A stretch of DNA of 64,000 nt from positions 100,776 to 164,775 of the forward strand of contig JASAMV010005008.1 of assembly GCA_030248065.1 (NCBI GenBank), read 5' to 3'. The position numbers and the translations under genes are program-made. The notes beneath the pieces are model-generated. The model saw nothing but the letters and a program-made list of their open reading frames with translations, searched no databases and was not told the DNA's origin. Shown here piece by piece: positions 49,001 through 59,537 of the stretch. This stretch comes from Rhynchonema sp. JSB1_4 (taxonomy: Eukaryota > Nematoda > Chromadorea > Monhysterida > Xyalidae). Numbering within the stretch: position 1 is the first letter of the stretch; each line of letters starts with the position of its first letter.

Positions 49001-51125
49001 TCTGACTGGCTTGCTAACGGACGGGTACAATTCGGCGTCGCGCTACTACCTGTGTCATGTGCGCGATCAACAACGACAAACAGCCATTGACCTGTTGCTT
49101 GGTCGCTGTGATCGAATCAGGGAGCTGCCCTCTGTGACCGAACGCTCGGAGAAAGCTGTTCAAGAAGAGGCAGAAATTGTCAGCGCAACTTTTTTGCTTT
49201 CATCTGGCTACCTCATGCCTCATATCTCACTGATGACTTGAAATGTCCCATCTGCGGGGGAAACCGGCAGCACAAACCGCCACTATTACTCATCGCTCAT
49301 TTCAGTTTGTGTGATTTAGTTAAAAAAGGCCGAAAATTCAAATATGTAATTGCTGACAGGTTCACGAAGAGCTGCGTCAGCTGGTGCAAGACTGTCAACA
49401 CTACTTTCTGCCCAAGAGCGAGCACCTGTTGGGCGCATGGGCGATGGTTGACGCAGACGCACAAAGTGGACGTATGCAGTTGGATGTCGACATGAACATT
49501 GTGCTCATGCTGACACGACAGGCATTCTATGTGGCTGTATACGATGATGAGACCGATAAATTTACTGATTGCTCTAGAGTGCCGTTGGTGCACATTCTCA
49601 GGTTAGCTGCCTCTGCGTTTCTCTTTCTTTTTTCGAGAACATTCCTTTTTTCGAGAACATTTAAATACTTTTGTGCAGCATGCAACTGGGTCCCATGAAC
49701 GCTTCGTCGAACGTTGTCTCGAACCTGCTGTCATCGGTGAATAAATCTACCAGCAGCAACAGTCCGAAAACGTTCAACTGCCTGCGCATACATTACAGAC
49801 ATGATCTGGACCCGACACAATTGACCGGTCAGTTAGATATCTATAGCTTCCTTTTGGGAATATTTTATTTCGTCCAAATTTTATTCAGGTTATTTCTATA
49901 CATGGCGACCGGCAGGCACGCGTCTGTTCAACAACATGGCCATTGCGCTGCGCACATCTGACGATGCTGACGAGTACATGACTGCCATTGCTGAACAATT
50001 TGTCGTCGCTTGCGAGGTCAGGCGTACTTTCTTTGTCATTTTTGTCGCTTATTTGACCATTGTCAGTATTTCCAGTTGGCCAACGTGTCCACCCAACATC
50101 TCAATCATGTCACCAAGCTCGACCGCATCAAATCACGCGTGCCACCGAATGCCGCGGGCTCAGGCGGGTCAAAGTTCAAACTGGGTGCTGCCCTGAACTC
50201 GTTCACTTCTGCCGGAATCAAATCGTTGAAGAATCTTGGTCAGATAAAGTCCAAATCCCGGCGCAAAGAGTACCCGTCACTCGTCAGTGGTGCGGACACA
50301 GCCAATGACCCCAATGCGTACAGTGACTGTGTTGTGGCTGCAGAGGCCGGAGTGTTGTTTGTCGACAGTGCAACATCGTCGGGTGCTGCTTACACACTTG
50401 ATGTTTCACGCGCAAATGACGCCAGAAAGAAACGTTCGATCGAGACTCAGAAATTAGCATCTGGTTTGACACCGTTATTGTGTGCTTCTCCGCGTAACCG
50501 AACCAAAGACAAGCCCATTTATTGTTTCAGGTGTGGCCTTGTTAGCATGTGTAACACCGACCAATCACCGTCGGCGTGCCGCAACAACAGAACAACCGAG
50601 CGAGCCCAAAAGTCCCACCAAGAATCAAAAGTCGGCCCTGTCTCCCAAGCGTCAACTGCATCCGGTGTCATCGGCCGCACAATTGTTGCCCGTCACCCAG
50701 CCCGCACCCATCTCATCACGACGATCCGTGTCCAACCCTGATGTGTCTGATGGTAACCCCAGTGAAACATCAGCCAGCCAGGAGTCGGCGCTCCTCAAAC
50801 CGGCTCTTCCCGACAAGAGCGGTTCGTTCACCAATGCGTTCTCGAGCTTCACAAATCGATTGAAAGTTTTGGACAAGACCGCGTCGTCCGTTATGCGTCT
50901 GTCCGCACAGGTATGTGACGATTTGAGGTGATGTTTTATTTTTACCAAGACACACTAATGGTGTACTTCCGATCCGTCCAGTTCTACGGGCAGGCGGCGC
51001 AGCGCACGTTCAAAAGCAGGTCGAATAACGCTAATCTTGAACCGAATTCTGTGGTCAAAGCTCATGCCTTCAACACTTACGTTCCGAGCATCAGCAATAG
51101 CCGATCGAAAATCATGCTCTTGTGA
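46025..51125 (+). CDS. INPP5F: INPP5F/Sac2-type phosphoinositide phosphatase
   Basis: Removes the 4-phosphate of PI4P on early endosomes in other animals. Fifteen exons: 46025-46133, 46201-46404, 46995-47280, 47342-47620, 47685-47784, 47868-48104, 48162-48311, 48371-48574, 48948-49178, 49360-49601, 49679-49827, 49889-50016, 50076-50463, 50531-50910 and 50982-51125. All joins keep frame, 1,076 residues, near the usual 1,130. The Sac domain includes NFVETEQIVEI, IRASVPIYWSQRGY and VNLVDQSGRERALGEAF. The catalytic loop is RVNCVDCLDRTNVVQ, with Cys462 and Arg468 of the CX5R motif. It is followed by VWADNGDYISVQYAGTAALK. The hSac2 domain spans about 600-770 (LLGAWAMVDAD, FYVAVYDDE). The C-terminal tail is Ser/Pro-rich and presumably disordered. 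AATAAA at 51561 is a candidate poly(A) signal. Confidence 0.95.
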
Positions 51126-51589
51126 TATATTTCGCGTCTTTGATTTCATCGTTTTACTTTTCAGTATTATCTACGATGATTCATCATGCATTCACAACGT
51201 ACCGGTAATTTGTTTCAATCACGCTCGTTTGATCTCTGTTAATCACCGGCATTCTGTGTGTCGCTTTCCAGTGTACGATGTTTCAAAACTGCTGTTTGTT
51301 GTGTAATTTCGTTTCTGGTCATTTCTTCCCATATTCAACCTCTCAGTGTCAATTTTTGTATTTAAACTGAGTGTCCAGGAGTTTTCCACTCGTGCGAAAG
51401 GGCACAGCCAGCTTTATCATTGTGATCATGTACCATACAATACATTGTTAATGGATTGTGATATCTACACCAAACAATAAGGACGAGTTTTTGAGATCGA
51501 TCAGGGTCATTGCTTTCAATCAATGTGTCAGTGATCGCGTGCAAATGATAATGTGCATAAATAAAATAACATAATTCCTGAGTCAAAAG

Positions 51590-53101
51590 TCATCGCTCAC
51601 TGAATTTTCGTTTCACGCCCGAACTCTTACGAATCAGATGCGATCGACCGCGTTTCCAAGTCATATAGTCCTGTTGACTGTGCTTGCCGACGTCGTACAA
51701 TCGACATTCGAGTTTGTCCAAAGTGGCTGGCTGTTGTTCATCAACACTGAATTGCGCTCGGTCCATCAGCCACGAGATTCGGCCGAGAAATGTCTGTGAA
51801 AAATTTCGAGAGCCTTCCAAGAAAACCGGTATTCCTGCATGCGGACTACCAACCGTGTGCTGACGTGAAGCAGCATGGCCGCGATGCAGTGCCAGATCGG
51901 TCGGGTTCCCACTCGGCAATTTTTTGATAATTGTCATTAGGGATCGGAAGGTATCGGCACCGAAAAAGTACCGGGTACCGGCATGTTTTTCCAAGGTATT
52001 ACACTTTCGGGTATTACACTTTTCGCGATTACAAGCCAGTTCTCAAAAACAGCTCTGCAGATATTCATTGTTTTGCGAACAGAAAATTTTTACAATGTTG
52101 ATGGGAGCTGTTTTCACGTTGAGACAACAACAGAGCACGATTTTTGTGACAAAAATGGTTGCGCGCAGTACTCATTGGCCATCTCAAAAAATCCCGCGCG
52201 ACGTTTGCCAAAAACCTCCGTTTTACTATAAAAGCGGTGTTTTTGTTAGTATTTTGGCACTATCGGGTATCGAGTTATTTTCGAAGTATCGGGTATCGGC
52301 TTTTTTTATGAACTATCGGGTACCGGCATTTGCCAAGTATCGGGTATCGGCATACCCCGATACCGATCCCTATTTGTCATCTTGACCAGTGTAAAAATAT
52401 CTTTAGTGCAATGAGGTGGCCGAAGTCAGAATTGTTCAAAAATCATCTGCATGGAGCACCGACACTGGCAAACAGAATGAGCATAAAGTAACACGCAAAA
52501 ACGCAACAGCAATGTGCACCCACCTTGATCAGCACACTGCTCACAACATGTCTGTCGGGTGCGTTCATCTGCACCAAACTCAGTCCGAATTCGTAGAAGT
52601 ACGGTCCCATTTTGTGCAGATCACAAACGGACGAATCGGCCTCGAGGATGTGTCTCAGTGCAGGATTGTACACCTTGGGCAGTTGCATCGAGTCGACATG
52701 CGATATTCGACCGGTTTCGGGCTTGAACAATGACTTGAGCAGCCACAACGGTAATTCGACCGTGTGTTGACCACGACTGCTGCTGCACGGAGTCGTATTC
52801 GATTGCAACACATCTGTTAATTGAACAATAATGAAACGCGTTTGTGCATTTCGGCGATGTCAACACAACAAGAGGAAAACCCCAAGACGATTTTTTTGCT
52901 CGCCAAATGTTCAAATGCGGCTTTGCGCGAAATTTCATTTCTCAGGCACTTTTTCTTGAAAATTCTTCGCATACTGCGTGACCACCCCATTTATGAAAAC
53001 AATTAGAGTTCAAGCTTACGAAAAGGGAAATCCGACGGCACGTTACAAGCGACACGCGTATCGCTGGCCAGGATTGAGTCCAGGTCGAAATAGTCATCCA
53101 T
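51590..53101 (-). CDS. GINS3: GINS complex subunit 3 (PSF3)
   Basis: Subunit of the GINS tetramer, part of the CMG replicative helicase in the nucleus. Three exons: 53101-53020, 52813-52524 and 51793-51590; 191 residues (human 216). The N-terminus DYFDLDSILASD matches the short PSF3 B-domain strand. The core reads VELPLWLLKSLF, LPKVYNPALRHILEADSSV and DLHKMGPYFYEFGLSLV. Exon 3 starts TFLGRISWLMDRAQFS, the helix that follows in the human protein, and ends in the basic KRKFSER. Intron 2 carries a hAT-like element. The gene is convergent with INPP5F. RNF7 lies upstream on the same strand with 392 bp between coding regions, close enough for co-transcription in a nematode, though unproven. Confidence 0.93.
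51938..52372. mobile_element. hAT-like element in GINS3 intron 2
   Basis: 435 bp; ends TAGGGATCGG and CCGATCCCTA, flanked by ATTGTCAT and TTTGTCAT (7 of 8). Terminal regions repeat TATCGGGTATCGGC. It lies wholly within the intron and does not touch the exon 3 acceptor at 51793. Confidence 0.85.
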
Positions 53102-53493
53102 CGTTTTCACTAAAACACAAAAAATGACTTTGTTTCGCACGTTAATAGGACAACGGATAAATTGCACATTATCAAAATGCAACGCGACAAAAATCGACTG
53201 GCACACGAAGAGAATGTGTTTTATAGTGGAACAGCATCGTTTTATTCAAAAGACTTCACAAAACTAAAGCGTTAGTCTTCGCCAACCGGACAAATCATAC
53301 TCGAACATTTACAGAATATAGAACATAAGAGCCCGTTTTGATCAGGCAACACAAATTATTTCAGAAATGCACGAATCAAAAACAAACCACAATGCCAATA
53401 AACAAGATAATATGATGCTCAGGTCACCACAAAGCGAACAAATAATATCCGAACATACAAAACTGGATAAAAAAACAGAAAACCAATTACAAT

Positions 53494-53944
53494 TTAATGC
53501 CCGGTTCGCTGTACAACCCAGTCCTGCTGACAGAGTGGACATCGATTGTTCTGTTTCACCCACAACGACATGCAACAATTGTGGAATGAATGATTGCACT
53601 CGCCCCACACAACCACACAGTCGTCCTGCTTGTTCTCGGTCTGACAGCGCAGGCACGCGTCTGCAAAACATTTCACTGTTGTTGCCATCTTTCGGAGATC
53701 GGACGAAACATCAAAAGGAATTATTTGTTTGTGTATGGAGTTCAAAGGGACGCCATTCTCAATGCGGAGTGGACATTTTTTCCTGCTGAACCAGCTTCCA
53801 AACAACCAAAAACACACCCATCAATTGCACCCGGCAAATGGCACAAGTGTCGCACTCGACATCCCACGACCACATCGCCACTGCGTTCCATTTTTTCAGG
53901 GTGAACAGTTTGGATGCTGCTGAAATGAGGTTAGTTGAGGACAT
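53494..53944 (-). CDS. RNF7: RING-box protein RNF7/RBX2, E3 ligase subunit
   Basis: Catalytic RING subunit of cullin-RING ligases (mainly CUL5) that recruits the ubiquitin or NEDD8 E2. Two exons, 53944-53818 and 53660-53494, joined in frame; 97 residues (human 113). After a short N-terminus comes the cullin-binding strand FTLKKWNAVAMWSWDVECD. The RING-H2 zinc ligands follow: CAICR, CLRCQ, GECNHSFHNCC and CPLCQQDWVVQR. WGECNHSFHNCCMSLWVKQ is almost identical to human RNF7 and differs from RBX1 (WGVCNHAFHFHCISRWL), which settles the paralogue. Start: the ATG giving MSSTNLIS; an in-frame ATG 24 bp upstream is possible. The 15-residue-shorter N-terminus could mean a missed upstream exon. Confidence 0.95.
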
Positions 53945-56018
53945 GTACCTCAAAAACGATACTGTCAAATGTCCCTCGAGGTGTCGATTTCAGCTTTCTG
54001 CCGAACAGTGTAGTGCTGGAGGCTGCCAACCCCAAGGGGTAGGTATAGTGTTTCTTTTTTATGCAAGTCAAAGGAAACAAGCGACCCCACGTTATAACTC
54101 AACTCCAGTTTGCGGTCGAGATTTCAGAAACCAATGAAAGAGATTAAGAATGTGTCCTTGTTAATCCAAGCACAACACTCAGTAGCAAACATGGTGAAAT
54201 GTTTCACTGACATGCTGGCAGCGCACACGCACAAAGCTCACAGCGAGCAAGTGAAACATCGTTGTTGTTAGATTCCACAGGCAAACTTTGACACGTTTTT
54301 GCCAGCTGCGTGATTGAATCGAAATTGTAATCTCGACCTCAACTAGAAGTTCAGTTATAAGACGGGCCCGCGTGTTTCCTTGGACTAAGAAAAACAGGAA
54401 ACACTATACTCTGCACCAACCCCGAGGGGGGCAGGTGTAGGAACCCTGATGGACCTGGACCGCCAACTCCAAACGGTACCCTGCACCACCATCTTTATGC
54501 GTTTTACAGGCAAGAATGGGTGTTCGTGTTCTTCGACCTCAAATAACTAACAAAACCTTGCGCTCGGCGCAAACATGCATGTAATGGTCATGTCAGGCCA
54601 AATTTCGGCCGAAATCCAAGAATCCTAAATCCAGAAATCCTAAAAATGCACATTTTAGGCCTAAAAATGCCTATTTTAGGCAACAACTGAAACGGTTAGC
54701 GCACCTGGCGCGGCGGTTAGTATACTAGTGTACCTTGGTCGCGGCGGTTAGTGTACCTTAGGGGGGGACCCCCAGCAACTAGACTGCCCTGCACCAACTC
54801 CAAATGGTACCTTGCACTACCATGATGAGTGTAGTAGGGTAGTAGTTCCTGGTCCGGCGCGGCGGTTAGTGCACCTACCCATTTTTTCGAGCGGCAGTTA
54901 GTGTACCTCCCTGGGGGAAGACCCAAATTCAGGAAAAAGACATTATTTGAGGTAAAAAATGTGACCTATTGTGGCCCCTTTTTGGAAAAAAATCTCCATA
55001 AAAAGCGTATTTTGGCGACTTTTGACAACATTGACCTGAAAATCACCTATTTTAGGCCTAAAATGCCTATTTTAGGCCTAAACATGGTGAAAAATTCCGA
55101 TCTTGGGCAAAAATTGAGGCGGTTAGTGTACCTGGTGAGGCGGTTAGTGTACCGGTGTACCTTGGTCACGGCGGTTAGCGTACCTTTTAGGGGGCCTCCC
55201 TCCCAGGTTATGCGTCTTATTGGCAAAAACGGGTGTCTTTCGACCTGAACAAGTACCTAAAAATCTTGCTCTCCGTGCAAAAACATGCGTATAATGGTCA
55301 CTTTAGACCAAATTCCGGCCGAATTCCAAAAACGTACTAATTTTTTGGCCCAGTTTGCATCAAAGTTACGTGCAAAAACACCGCTTTTTCACCCTCGGTG
55401 GGGCATCTTGCAAAAGAGGGTAGGTACCCTGCACTACTTCAGGTTTAGCCCCCTAGGGTACCCTGCACCACGTGACCTGCCACAACACTGCCCTTGGACC
55501 ACTTGGCCTGCCGCTACTAGTGGTAGGCACGTCTGGGCAGGCCAGAACCGTCAAAGGTGCTTTTTGGCGAATTTTGACAAAAAACACAAAAGGCTTTAAC
55601 TTTTTATTTCTGAAAAAATGGCTTACTCCTCAACATGGGCTTTTCTGCGTTTGGTTAAAACGTTTTTGGCACGGTCAAAATGGGCACAAATTGGGGATTA
55701 CTTCCCCAAAAAATTGTAATACAAAAAATCGATGAGTTTTTGGTTCGGATCAAATTTTGGTCGGATGTTCGGACCAAAATTTTCTATGAAGCCCTACTTT
55801 TAGGTCGTGTGCTCGTATTTTGTGCCCAAACACTTCACTTTTATGACCGGTGCACGTTAAGTACTGGAACCATTTGAAAAAACGTTTTTTTTTTGAAAAA
55901 ACAGTTTTTTTTTCAACGAAAAATAAAGAACGGTACTTAATAGGTACTTTACGCCAGCCCTAACTTGATGAAATAATTGGGGGCCGCAAAGCCAGATGGT
56001 TGTATCAGGCGCGGGGCT

Positions 56019-56545
56019 GTGGCTGGGGGGGGGGGGGGGGGGGGGGGGCCCCCCCCCCCCCACCCCCGCCCCCCCCCCCCCGCGCCCCCCCCACCGGCCC
56101 CCCCCCCCACGCCCCCCCCCCCCCCCCCCACCCCCCGCCCCCGCCCCCCCCCCGCCCCCCCCGCCCGCCCCCCCCCCCGTACGCTACCCCCCTACCCGCC
56201 CCGCTCTTTTCCCCTCCCCCCCCCCCCCCCCCCCCGAAACCCCCCCCCCCCCGATTTTTACCCCCAAAATCCCCACCCTCCCGCCAAAAACCCCCAAATT
56301 CCCACCCAAAACCCCAAAAAGTGCAAAAAATACGCGGCGCCGCCCAATATACAAAACCTTTGCAGCACAAAACCCCACCCACCAAAACACCCCCCCCCCC
56401 CACCCCACCCCCCCCCCCCCCACCCCCAACCCCCCCCCCCCCCCCAATCCCCCCCACCAGCACCCCCCCCCCCCCCCCCCCCCCCCCCACCCCTCCCCCC
56501 CCCCCCCCCCCCCCCCCCCCCCACACCCCCCCCCCCCCACCAGGC
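56019..56545. repeat. Homopolymeric C tract, about 500 bp
   Basis: A run of G (about 56025-56047) is followed by almost pure C with scattered A, broken by a short unique island near 56240-56390. All six frames look open because C-rich DNA lacks stops. Exact length is unlikely to be reliable in an assembly. Confidence 0.9.
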
Positions 56546-57141
56546 GGTTGTGCGCGTAGAGGTGAGAGGTCGCAATCGGGCCGGACCGGACGCGATTTTG
56601 GGGATCTGGTTCGGGCAGGGCATTTGGAGTATCGAGCCGGGCCGGGATGCCCGAGCCGAGGTGGCCCAAAAAAATCGCCAAATTTACTGGAAAATCGCAA
56701 TTTTTTGTCCATAAGACCATAAATATTAAAATTTCGGACACTTTCGGCAGGGAAGTGCAAGTGATCAATTTTTGACTCTGGGTCACTTTTTCATGGTCAA
56801 CACCCTGACCTGTAGTGTAGTGACTAGCTGGAAACACCGTTTTATTTCCGGGGAAAACGGATGAAAAAACCGTTTTTTAGGAGCCCGGTGATTTTCGAAA
56901 ATAAATTACCCGAAAAATTACCGGTAATTTATTTTTCCGAGAAAATGTGTTTTTTTGATCTGAAATGGCGAGAAATTTTCTTGAGGGTTTCAGCCGCGCC
57001 GACCCCATATTATAAAATCGTTTTAAAACGGCCCCAAAAAGCCTGACCAAGCACCAGTGTAGTTCCTGGGGGGAGGGGGGCCCCCTCGGGTACGTCTGTT
57101 CCCCCTCCATGGTACGCCTGCCCCACTGTTCCCCCTCCGGG

Positions 57142-57597
57142 CAGGGTAGTACTTGGGGGGGTGGGGGTCCCCCCAAATTCATCTATCTATCGTCAACACT
57201 TTTTGATTTCATCTATCTATCGTCAACACTTATGGGCAAATCTATCTATCGTCAACAAATTCTGGGAACAATCTATCTATCGTCAACACATTTCGAACCC
57301 AAAATTGACATTTTTGACTCAAAATGGCTCAAAATCGGTATTTTTTTGTCCCAGATAGGCAAAAATCGCGCGCGCGTATTTAGTACATCTAAGTACATTT
57401 TCATTAATATTTACACATTATTACCTACTTAGTGCACTATACTATACCTTGATTTTTGGCGACCCCCCCACCATCTATCTATCGTCAACAAGTTTGGGTC
57501 GACCCCCCAGATTTCGGACTTGGGTCATCTATCTATCGTCAACACATTTCGGGTCCCAATCTATCTATCGTCAACACCCTGACCAAGTACTACACTG
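57142..57597. mobile_element. Nested hAT-like element carrying ATCTATCTATCGTCAACA repeats
   Basis: Ends CAGGGTAGTACTTGG and CCAAGTACTACACTG; flanks CCTCCGGG and CCTCTGGG (7 of 8). The interior has at least seven copies of ATCTATCTATCGTCAACA at irregular spacing, also found inverted at 9800-9910. Confidence 0.85.
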
Positions 57598-57924
57598 CCT
57601 CTGGGTACGTCTGCTCCCCCAATTTTTACCTAAAATAGGCAAATTTTGGCCTAAAATAGGCATTTTTAGGCATAAAATGAGTGATTTTTATGTCAATGTC
57701 GTCAAAAATCGCCAAAATACCTTTTTTATTGAGATTTTTTTCCTAAAAGGGGCAAAAATGAGCCAAATTTTCGACCTCAAAAAATGACTTTTCTCCAAAT
57801 TTGGGTCCTCCCCCACCCCTTCCGGGTCCCTCCCCCCCCCCCTTCTCCCCAGGTGGGTACGTCTGTTCCCCTCCGAAAAAAGGGGGTACCGCCTGTTCCC
57901 CCTCCGGACCAGGAACAGGAACTA

Positions 57925-58310
57925 CCGTATTCCATAAATAGAGCCCCCCCAAAAAATAGAGCCCCCCAAAAATACAGCCCCCCTAAAAGGGGTCAGTGAA
58001 AAAATAGAGCCCCCCAAAAATACAGCCCCCCCAACTTGGAATTCCCCGCTTGGGGGTCGTAAAGTCAAGTTCTTGTATAAGACACCTTGTGTACAACGTT
58101 TGTGGTTGAGTATATGATGACGTAAAGCCTTTTATGGAAGATCTGCACCTAAAAACACTCAATAATGACCAGTAACACCCTGACAGAACTCCATTTTAGG
58201 GGTATTTTTTGGAACATTTTTTGAGATTTTGGGCAGCGAAAAAATACAGCCCCCCAAAAATAGAGCCCACCCAAAAATACAGCACCCCCCTTGTATTTTA
58301 GGTTTTACGG
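57925..58310. mobile_element. TA-flanked element with AATAGAGCCCCCC sub-repeats
   Basis: 386 bp; ends CCGTATTCC and TTTTACGG with TA on both sides. It is inserted in the right terminus of the hAT-like element, splitting GGAAC-TA-CACTG. Sub-repeats AAATAGAGCCCCCC and AAATACAGCCCCCC link it to 34393 and 42095. Confidence 0.88.
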
Positions 58311-59537
58311 TACACTGCCAAGCACTACGCTGCTTGTTTCACCTGGCGCCGGTGGCGTTGTTGTTACGTTCTTTGCACTTGAACTTGGAGAAGATGTCGG
58401 AAACCGTCCCTCGGTGTCCGCTTTTTCAGCACTGATGGATGGAGGCGCCGCAACGTCAGCGTCTCCCATGTTTTGATCTTTGTGTGGTAACTGTCCTCCT
58501 CAGGCCCAATCCACAGTCCCACCACTCAGGTTAAAAGTTCGTCAGTCGGCTGCGCATGCTTTCGCTCGAGACTGAGGCACTACCTGCGCTGGATTGTCTG
58601 AAAACAAAACACATTTATTTCTGAACATTTAGTGATAACTGATAAGCTATAAGTGCCCCATAAGTGAGTGGGTATCGAATGAGTTTTGCTTTTTGAACAT
58701 TTGAACGTGACGCGTCAATTTTCTTTTTTCATTCAAACAGGAGGAGTGGAAAATTATCCAGATGTCAGAAACATCGAAAAACCGGTCCAAAACGCCTGAT
58801 CAATTTGGCTGGGTCGCCTTTTCAAAAAAATATGATATGCAATGCATCATGCGTGTGTAATTTTGGAAAATAAAATTGGCTATGGCTGATGTTTCAGGCG
58901 AAATGGCAAAGGGTGTTTGCAACCCATTGAGCACATTCCTATGAGCCAACATAATTGTCGGCGTGTACTTTGCTGACCAGGGGCAAAGTTGATTTATCTT
59001 TGATTTGACAATTATGTGACAATTGACACCATGATATTGGGTGGAATGGAGTTCACAAAACAAAGTCAAGCTCAAGTCAATTTTGAAACTGGACTAGCGC
59101 TACCCAAAATGCCAGTCAAACCATTCTGCACCGCCGTTGGATATCGCTGGTTTATTTCTTTGCCTCCTTTCAGATATTCCTAAAACTCGGAAATAACATT
59201 CGAAAGCGTTTGTGTTACATCCTTAAAAAGATCTTATGGCGAGAAAAGCGTGCAACCACGCAGAACAGCGCGTCACACACAGTTGACCCTTTGTTTAGAA
59301 AATTGTGTCTGCTGCATATCAGGCAGCGTGGCGCCGCAACGTCTGACTGAACCTTTGATGGTGAGCTTGACTTTGTTTTGTGAATTCCGCCCATTCTTAT
59401 CTAATGTTACAGTACACTACCACACGTAAAGTGAGCAAAGTATATCCAGGTCACAATGCAAAATGTGATTCATAAACACACATATTTACAAAAGGTACAC
59501 GCAATAAAAACATGAACATTTTTAATCACAACAGGCT

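Larger units (their letters stand above)
57055..58317. mobile_element. hAT-like element with exact 8-bp duplication CCAAGCAC, containing two later insertions
   Basis: Left end CAGTGTAGTTCCTGG at 57055. The right end CCAGGAAC(TA)CACTG is split by a TA-flanked insert and finishes at 58317. CCAAGCAC is present at 57047-57054 and 58318-58325. Removing the inner elements at 57142-57597 and 57925-58310 restores a typical family member. Confidence 0.9.
53945..59537. other. Repeat-rich intergenic block
   Basis: No gene recognised. 54690-55200 holds GGCGGTTAGTGTACCT repeats and the AAAATGCCTATTTTAGGCC core shared with 40.1 and 57.7 kb. 56019-56545 is poly-G/poly-C. 57055-58317 is a nested transposon. 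58318-59537 is mostly unique sequence without supported exons. Confidence 0.7.

Noticed and set aside
51938..52372. Insertion that disrupts GINS3
   Set aside because: At first the open frame appeared to run from the element into an exon. The homologous protein sequence resumes only at 51793 after a good acceptor, so the element is intronic and the gene is intact.
55977..56837. Proline-rich and glycine-rich frames of about 240 codons
   Set aside because: They are produced by the poly-C/poly-G tract, which lacks stop codons in every frame.
57180..57590. CRISPR-like pattern of short repeats with spacers
   Set aside because: Spacing is irregular, the host is an animal genome with spliced genes, and the repeats sit inside a transposon with target duplications.
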